From positions 2,971,201-3,035,200 of the forward strand of contig JABTUM010000001.1 of NCBI GenBank assembly GCA_015075375.1: a stretch of DNA of 64,000 nucleotides, in the 5' to 3' direction. This stretch comes from Planctomycetota bacterium. Lineage in GTDB: Bacteria; Planctomycetota; SZUA-567; H5-PLA8. The notes under the pieces were generated by a model. It ran no database searches and was not told where the DNA came from. It saw only the letters and a list, made by a program, of their open reading frames with translations. Position numbers and translations under genes: made by a program. Of this stretch, positions 59,669-64,000 are shown one piece after another. Position 1 is the first letter of the stretch; the number at the start of each line of letters is the position of its first letter.

Positions 59669-62600
59669 TTACCGGAATCTCCCCGATTTTCCGGCTCGAG
59701 CCGAATACAAAACCGCGGTTTCGGCGGAGAACGCCAGCTCCGCAAGTTCCAGTCTCACGCGCAGCACGCAGGGCATGCGCGTCGCATCCGTATTCGAGAG
59801 CCCCTCGTCTTTCCAGAAAGGCGCGAAATCGCCCGCTCGCAACGCCGCCACGAATCGCGCGGGACCTCCGCGACGCGGCGCGGTCACGCGCAGCGACTGC
59901 GAGCCCGAATCCAGCCGCCCGCGCGCGTCCAGCGTCCCGGCGAGACGCACGCCTCCGACGTCCAGGCTCACCGCCGCGCCCGCCAGCGGCCGGCCCGCCG
60001 GCCATTCCACGTAGCCCGAAACCTGGCACGTGTCCCGCCCGGCATGCGCGAAGTTCAGCCGGCCGCTCGCGCGCAGCCGCTCGATTGGGGCATCCGTCGT
60101 CGTCGGCGCCTGCACCGTCACCAGCACCGTTCGGCTCAGCGTGCCTCCGCGCCCGTCGGTGATCGTGCAGGCCGCCGTAAACGCGCCGGCCAGTGCATAC
60201 GCGTGAGAGGTGCTGGCGCCGGATCCGTTGTCGCCGTCGCCAAAAACCCAGGCATATGCGAGCGCGTCCCCGTCAGGGTCGCTGGCCAGGATCGAGAAGC
60301 TTACGCTTTGTCCGACCTGAGCCGGATTGGGTGCGGCCGACGGATCGGAGACGATCGTCGGCGAACGATTGGGCGCAGGCTGCACCGTCACGCTCATCGT
60401 ATCGCTCGCCGAAAGCGCCCCGTCGCTCGCCGTAAGCCTAAGTGAGTACGTCCCCGCCGCGCCGAAGCTCGCCGTCGTGTCCACCGCCGCCGCGTTCGCG
60501 AACGTCACCGTACCGGGGCCGCTCGCCTTGCTCCAGCTAACCGTCAGGGTCCCCGACGGCTTCCCGTCGTCGCTCACCGTTCCGTCCAAGGTCGCGGAAT
60601 TGGGCAGCGTGATAGTGCGATTGGGCCCCGCATCCACGCTGGGCGCGGCGTTGGTCGGGGGAGGGACGGTTCCGGAGGAGAGCGGGCCGATGTACGACGT
60701 GGCCGCGACGACGTTGTCGTACCATTTCGTGTTCACGCGCGTCGTCGCGCCGTTGATATGCAGCCCGATGAAGAACTTGTCGATCTTCCGCGTATCCACG
60801 TCGCGCAGCCGGAGATTCAGGAAATCGGCGGCCAGTTTCCCGTCGATCCAGTACGCGATGCGCCCGTCGCGCTGCCCCGGCGTGTTGGCTTTGACCATCA
60901 GTTCCATGCAGTACCAGCGGTCGCGCTGCGGCGTGAAATTGGGGCGTGGGATGAAATGCGGCCCGTAGTCCCCAGGCAGGTAATCGAAAGGCACCACGCG
61001 GCCGTCGGGATAAAAATGGTCGCCCCAGATGTCGCGCTGCCCGGGATGGTACACGTACAGATGCGACATTCCCGGCGCGGGTTCGGACGATGGGCCGCTG
61101 TTCTCCAGTCCCACGTAGAACTTGTTTGTCCCGTTCGCCGGAATGCCGGGGCCCGAATAGTTGGCCTGAATGCCGATCCCGTTGTGGCTGGAGCCGTACG
61201 TGAGGAATCCGGAGTCGAACTTCGTGTAGCAGCGGACGAAAAGAACGTCCAGCTTGGGGTTGAGGTACTTGAGCGCCGTGTTCGAGGTCTCGCCCGTCTG
61301 CACCGGCACACTGAAACGCAGCGCCTTCTGACCCGCGAAGACATGCGCGGCTTGCGCTTCGATGCCCGTGTTCGCCTGGTGGTAGGACTCGTTCCACTTG
61401 CTCGTCAACTGGGTGGCCGAAGTATAAGACTCGAAGTCGTCCGCGAAAACCACGTTCGCGTGGGACTGGATGTTCGCGTCTCCGGGGAATTGCGCCGCAA
61501 TCCCCGTGTTTCCCTCGGGAAGCGCAGGAGGCGTTCCGCCGGAACCGTCGGCCGAGCGAAACGGATGCGGGTAGACGTACTTCGAATAGCCCGGCTTCGG
61601 CCCGCTGTTCACGTAGATCTCGCGGTTCAGTTTCACGTTGTTCGCCCAATGATCCCAGACCGACCACGTGTAGGCGCGAGCGCCGGAGTTGTTCCAGAGG
61701 TAGATCGGGTCGATCACGCTTTGCGTTCCGTCGTGGCCCCACCCGGGCTGGCGCGGCTGCGGATACCCCGTGGGGTTGGTGTTGTCGCCGATGTTGATCA
61801 GCGTGCTGTTGCCGAATGCGCTTGGCGACACATTGTTGTTCACGACGCAATCCGTGAAGATCCCCGTGCCGGCGCGGCACCAGAAGTAGCGGCTCAGGTT
61901 GCGCTCCGGAGTAGTCTGGCTGAAGGTGCAGTCGTAGTACTCGAAGTGCCGGCCGCCCCATGTCGACGTGAATCCGTGCGTCAAGCCGCCCGTTCCGTCG
62001 AACTGGCAGTGCCGGAATACCACGCGCGCTCTGTCGTCCGCATCCGGGCAGCCGCTGCTGTTGAAGAAGGAGCAATCCTCGAAATACAGGTTGATGTTTC
62101 CCTGCGTGTCGAGGGCGCCCATGGTGGAAGCCGTGTTCCAGGCGCGCGGGGAATAGATCACGATCGAGCCGCCTTGGCTACCCGGAAAGCCCTGAAAGTC
62201 GACGCCCGGCGTATCGAAGCGGCAATTCCAGATCACGCCGCCCAGCGCCATGCAGGCGAGGGCCGAGACATCCGGATTGTTTCCGAACCGTTCATCCAGG
62301 TCGAACCAGCAGTCGTTGATCAAGGGCGGCTTTGAACCGCTTCCTTCGATGCGAATGAAATTCGTCTTCTGCGAACCTTCGACGAACTTGATGCCCGCGA
62401 GCCCGCAGTGGTGGCTGTTTCCGCTGGTGAAACTGAAAAGCGGCTGTGGCGAATTGTTCGTGAGCACCACACCGCGCGCCGTTTGGCCGCCGGCGGTCGG
62501 GGTGTACTGCTGCGCGCGAATCCGGATCTGCTTGGTCGTGGCGATCCCGCCCGTCCATGTCGCGCTTCCGTTCGGGATCAGAATGGTGTCGCCGTCGCTC

Positions 62601-62731
62601 GCGGCCGCGACCTTCGCCTGCACGTCGGCCAGCGAACAGCTCGCGGCCGTGTGCGTGGCCGTTTGCGCCGTCCGGGCCAGGAACAGAATCAGCAGCGCCG
62701 ACGTCAGGACAGAGTATCTCTGTGCGCGCAT
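59669..62731 (-). CDS. Secreted beta-helix and PKD-domain polysaccharide-active surface protein
   Basis: This is a 1020-residue exported protein. GGAG precedes the ATG at 62731, and the signal peptide is SVLTSALLILFLARTAQTA. Residues about 28-400 form a parallel beta-helix (SLADVQAKVAAASDGDTILIPNGSATW entry, then Cys-rich coils: INDCWFDLD, VIWNCRFDTPG, NLYFEDCSFFNSSG, VVFRHCQFDG, YYDCTFSQT). Residues about 435-665 look like a concanavalin-type jelly roll (VFADDFESYTSATQLTSKW, ALRFSVPVQTGE, YCMELMVKANTPGQRDGRIAYWIDGKL). Residues about 675-880 hold two PKD-like domains (VDAGPNRTITLPNSATLDGTVSDDG, DPDGDALAYAWVFGDGD). The rest is a C-terminal beta domain. It lies 34 bp downstream of the sigma-fusion gene and is probably co-transcribed with it. 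A lyase or adhesin role is possible. Confidence 0.75.
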   Translation of the reverse strand: MRAQRYSVLTSALLILFLARTAQTATHTAASCSLADVQAKVAAASDGDTILIPNGSATWTGGIATTKQIRIRAQQYTPTAGGQTARGVVLTNNSPQPLFSFTSGNSHHCGLAGIKFVEGSQKTNFIRIEGSGSKPPLINDCWFDLDERFGNNPDVSALACMALGGVIWNCRFDTPGVDFQGFPGSQGGSIVIYSPRAWNTASTMGALDTQGNINLYFEDCSFFNSSGCPDADDRARVVFRHCQFDGTGGLTHGFTSTWGGRHFEYYDCTFSQTTPERNLSRYFWCRAGTGIFTDCVVNNNVSPSAFGNSTLINIGDNTNPTGYPQPRQPGWGHDGTQSVIDPIYLWNNSGARAYTWSVWDHWANNVKLNREIYVNSGPKPGYSKYVYPHPFRSADGSGGTPPALPEGNTGIAAQFPGDANIQSHANVVFADDFESYTSATQLTSKWNESYHQANTGIEAQAAHVFAGQKALRFSVPVQTGETSNTALKYLNPKLDVLFVRCYTKFDSGFLTYGSSHNGIGIQANYSGPGIPANGTNKFYVGLENSGPSSEPAPGMSHLYVYHPGQRDIWGDHFYPDGRVVPFDYLPGDYGPHFIPRPNFTPQRDRWYCMELMVKANTPGQRDGRIAYWIDGKLAADFLNLRLRDVDTRKIDKFFIGLHINGATTRVNTKWYDNVVAATSYIGPLSSGTVPPPTNAAPSVDAGPNRTITLPNSATLDGTVSDDGKPSGTLTVSWSKASGPGTVTFANAAAVDTTASFGAAGTYSLRLTASDGALSASDTMSVTVQPAPNRSPTIVSDPSAAPNPAQVGQSVSFSILASDPDGDALAYAWVFGDGDNGSGASTSHAYALAGAFTAACTITDGRGGTLSRTVLVTVQAPTTTDAPIERLRASGRLNFAHAGRDTCQVSGYVEWPAGRPLAGAAVSLDVGGVRLAGTLDARGRLDSGSQSLRVTAPRRGGPARFVAALRAGDFAPFWKDEGLSNTDATRMPCVLRVRLELAELAFSAETAVLYSARAGKSGRFR

Positions 62732-62765
62732 GGCAATTCTCCAGCTTAGGGTTGGTGGCAGGCCG

Positions 62766-64000
62766 TCAGAGCCCGGATACCGGCTCCGGGTCGGTCACGA
62801 ATTCGATCTCGTCCAGCAGCACGTCGCCGTCCGCCCAGTTCATGCCGATCTCCATGAAGGCGATCTGCCCGGGGTCAAGCGGCGGAACTTCGTGCCCGGT
62901 TCTTTCCGATTCATCTTCTTTCCAGTATTTCGGCATCGCCTTCAGGTCGAATTCCAGTTGCGTCCAGCCCGCGCCCAGCTCCGCGAGCTTCTTGTTGTAG
63001 CTCCAGGCGCTCTTGCGATCCGCGGGGTAAAGCGCCAGGTTGAATTCCGCTTCGCCGCCGTTGGACAGAACCTTCATCCAGAAGCGCCCGCGCCGTGCGC
63101 CGCGTGCGACCGTCAGCGTGCGCTCGAACGTGCGATGGTTCGCCAGCCATTCGTCCATCTGCCTGTCTTGGGGTTTCAGCCGCGGGAACGTGTACGTGAA
63201 GCGCAGGCACGCCGGCGGCGTGTACGCGCCGTTCAGCACCTGTTCGAACTGGATGCCCCCGGGCTCGCGCCAAGCCGTCACGATCCAAGGTTTCAGGTCT
63301 TCGAAGGATTCGTGCCAGACCCTGCGCACCGCGGCTGGCTGCGGCGAGGGAGGCGGCGCAGGCGCCGCCGCTGGCTTCCGTGGTGGCTGCGGCTTGGGGC
63401 GCAGCGCGACGAAGGCGCCGCCGGCCGCAGCCACGAGCACCGCTGCCAGCGCGGCCTGCGCGCCCAGACTCGCGCCCGCCGCCTTCTTGGCCGCAAGCAC
63501 CTTGAGTGTGCCTTTTGTGCCGGCGCCCGCCAGGCTCAGTCCGCCGCCCGCCGCCAGCTTCGCCAAGCTCGCGCTCAGTCCGGCCGGCGCCGGCACCGCA
63601 CCCAGTTCGCCCAGCGCGCCCGCGATGCCCAGCGCCGCCACCGAGGCGTACCCCTGCGCAGTCAGCAGCGAGCGCAGCTTCTCCAGCCCGCGCTCCACCC
63701 GTTTCGAGACCGTCCGCTCCGGGATCCCCAGCACGCCCGAAGCCACCCGCCGCGTCAGCCCCTGCTCGCAGCACAAGCTCACCGCCACCCGCTCTTCCGA
63801 CGGCAGCCGCTCCAGGCTCTCTTGCGCGGCGCGCGCCATCTCGCGCTGTTCGGCGCCCGCCGGCGCACTTGATTTCGACGCTTCGCCCACCGCGAAACTC
63901 TCCTCTCGCCGCTTGTCCCGATGCGACGCGCGCAGGGCGTTCACCGCCCGGCCGTGCACCGCTTTCAGGAAGTAAGCCAGTAGCGCCTCCGGACCCTGAT
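62766..64000 (-). CDS. ECF sigma factor fused to membrane helix and jelly-roll-like domain (5' end beyond window)
   Basis: The frame is open to the right edge, so the N-terminal part of sigma region 2 is missing. At the edge the protein reads GPEALLAYFLKAVHGRAVNALRASHRDKRRE, the end of region 2. Region 4 follows (SLERLPSEERVAVSLCCEQGLTRRVASGVLGIPERTVSKRVERGLEKLRSLL), then an Ala-rich linker and a membrane helix (GAQAALAAVLVAAAGGAFVAL). A Pro-rich stretch leads to a C-terminal beta-sandwich of about 190 residues (HESFEDLKPWIVTAW... LRFTYTFP ... GRFWMKVLSNGGEAEFNLALYP...FMEIGMNWADGDVLLDEIEF). This resembles a carbohydrate-binding jelly roll. The beta-helix/PKD gene begins 34 bp after its stop. 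It shares the architecture of the fusions at 34237 and 56899. Confidence 0.78.
   Translation of the reverse strand, partial: QGPEALLAYFLKAVHGRAVNALRASHRDKRREESFAVGEASKSSAPAGAEQREMARAAQESLERLPSEERVAVSLCCEQGLTRRVASGVLGIPERTVSKRVERGLEKLRSLLTAQGYASVAALGIAGALGELGAVPAPAGLSASLAKLAAGGGLSLAGAGTKGTLKVLAAKKAAGASLGAQAALAAVLVAAAGGAFVALRPKPQPPRKPAAAPAPPPSPQPAAVRRVWHESFEDLKPWIVTAWREPGGIQFEQVLNGAYTPPACLRFTYTFPRLKPQDRQMDEWLANHRTFERTLTVARGARRGRFWMKVLSNGGEAEFNLALYPADRKSAWSYNKKLAELGAGWTQLEFDLKAMPKYWKEDESERTGHEVPPLDPGQIAFMEIGMNWADGDVLLDEIEFVTDPEPVSGL

Overview
The window is a GC-rich bacterial chromosome segment with 27 complete or nearly complete genes, two genes cut by the window edges, one gene split by a frameshift and one transposase remnant. 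No rRNA, tRNA or CRISPR array was seen. The style points to the PVC superphylum, most likely a planctomycete-like lineage. Signs are ECF sigma factors fused to a membrane helix and an extracytoplasmic domain, very large secreted beta-helix and beta-propeller proteins, prepilin-type proteins, a gingipain-like C25 peptidase and outer-membrane barrels. The phylum assignment is an inference from gene content, not from a marker gene.

Layout. 1-1107: tail of an alpha-2-macroglobulin-like protein and a small exported HEAT-like protein. 1182-11295: a divergent nitrate assimilation locus. On the minus strand lie nrtA-nrtB and two ATPase genes, followed by an alginate-export-type porin. On the plus strand lie ferredoxin-nitrite reductase and assimilatory nitrate reductase, overlapping by 4 bp. 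The 616-bp divergent region carries a good sigma-54 type promoter and several candidate operators. 11593-16239: a TPR/beta-barrel protein, then an ECF sigma factor overlapping a membrane anti-sigma-like gene that ends in Pro-Asp-Lys repeats, closed by a strong terminator. 16537-24978: two prepilin-like genes, a PilX-like gene, an exported protein broken at a poly-G tract, a HEAT-repeat membrane protein and a C25 peptidase. 25229-33586: a YqiJ-like / flotillin (YqiK-like) / giant DUF3686-type AAA ATPase module.

34237-56166 is a polysaccharide-utilisation island that looks less GC-rich than its flanks. It has an ECF sigma factor fused to a beta-helix domain, two further beta-helix proteins, and lacI with an Asp-box propeller plus double CE2 esterase. 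It also has a clan GH-A-like glycosidase divergent from a GntR/LacI hybrid regulator, a membrane-anchored propeller protein and a heparinase II/III-type lyase. Two 86-bp direct repeats (33814-33899 and 56530-56615) bracket the island, and each also lies about 0.3 kb upstream of a sigma-fusion gene.

56899-64000 holds a second sigma fusion (to a propeller-like domain), an IS5-type transposase remnant, a beta-helix/PKD surface protein and, running off the right edge, a third sigma fusion (to a jelly-roll-like domain).

How it may work together: three membrane-spanning sigma fusions sit beside genes for carbohydrate-active surface proteins. One of them carries a sensor domain homologous to a secreted protein of its own operon. 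A plausible model (inference) is that the extracytoplasmic domain binds polysaccharide or its fragments and controls the tethered sigma domain, while LacI and GntR/LacI regulators answer to the released sugars.
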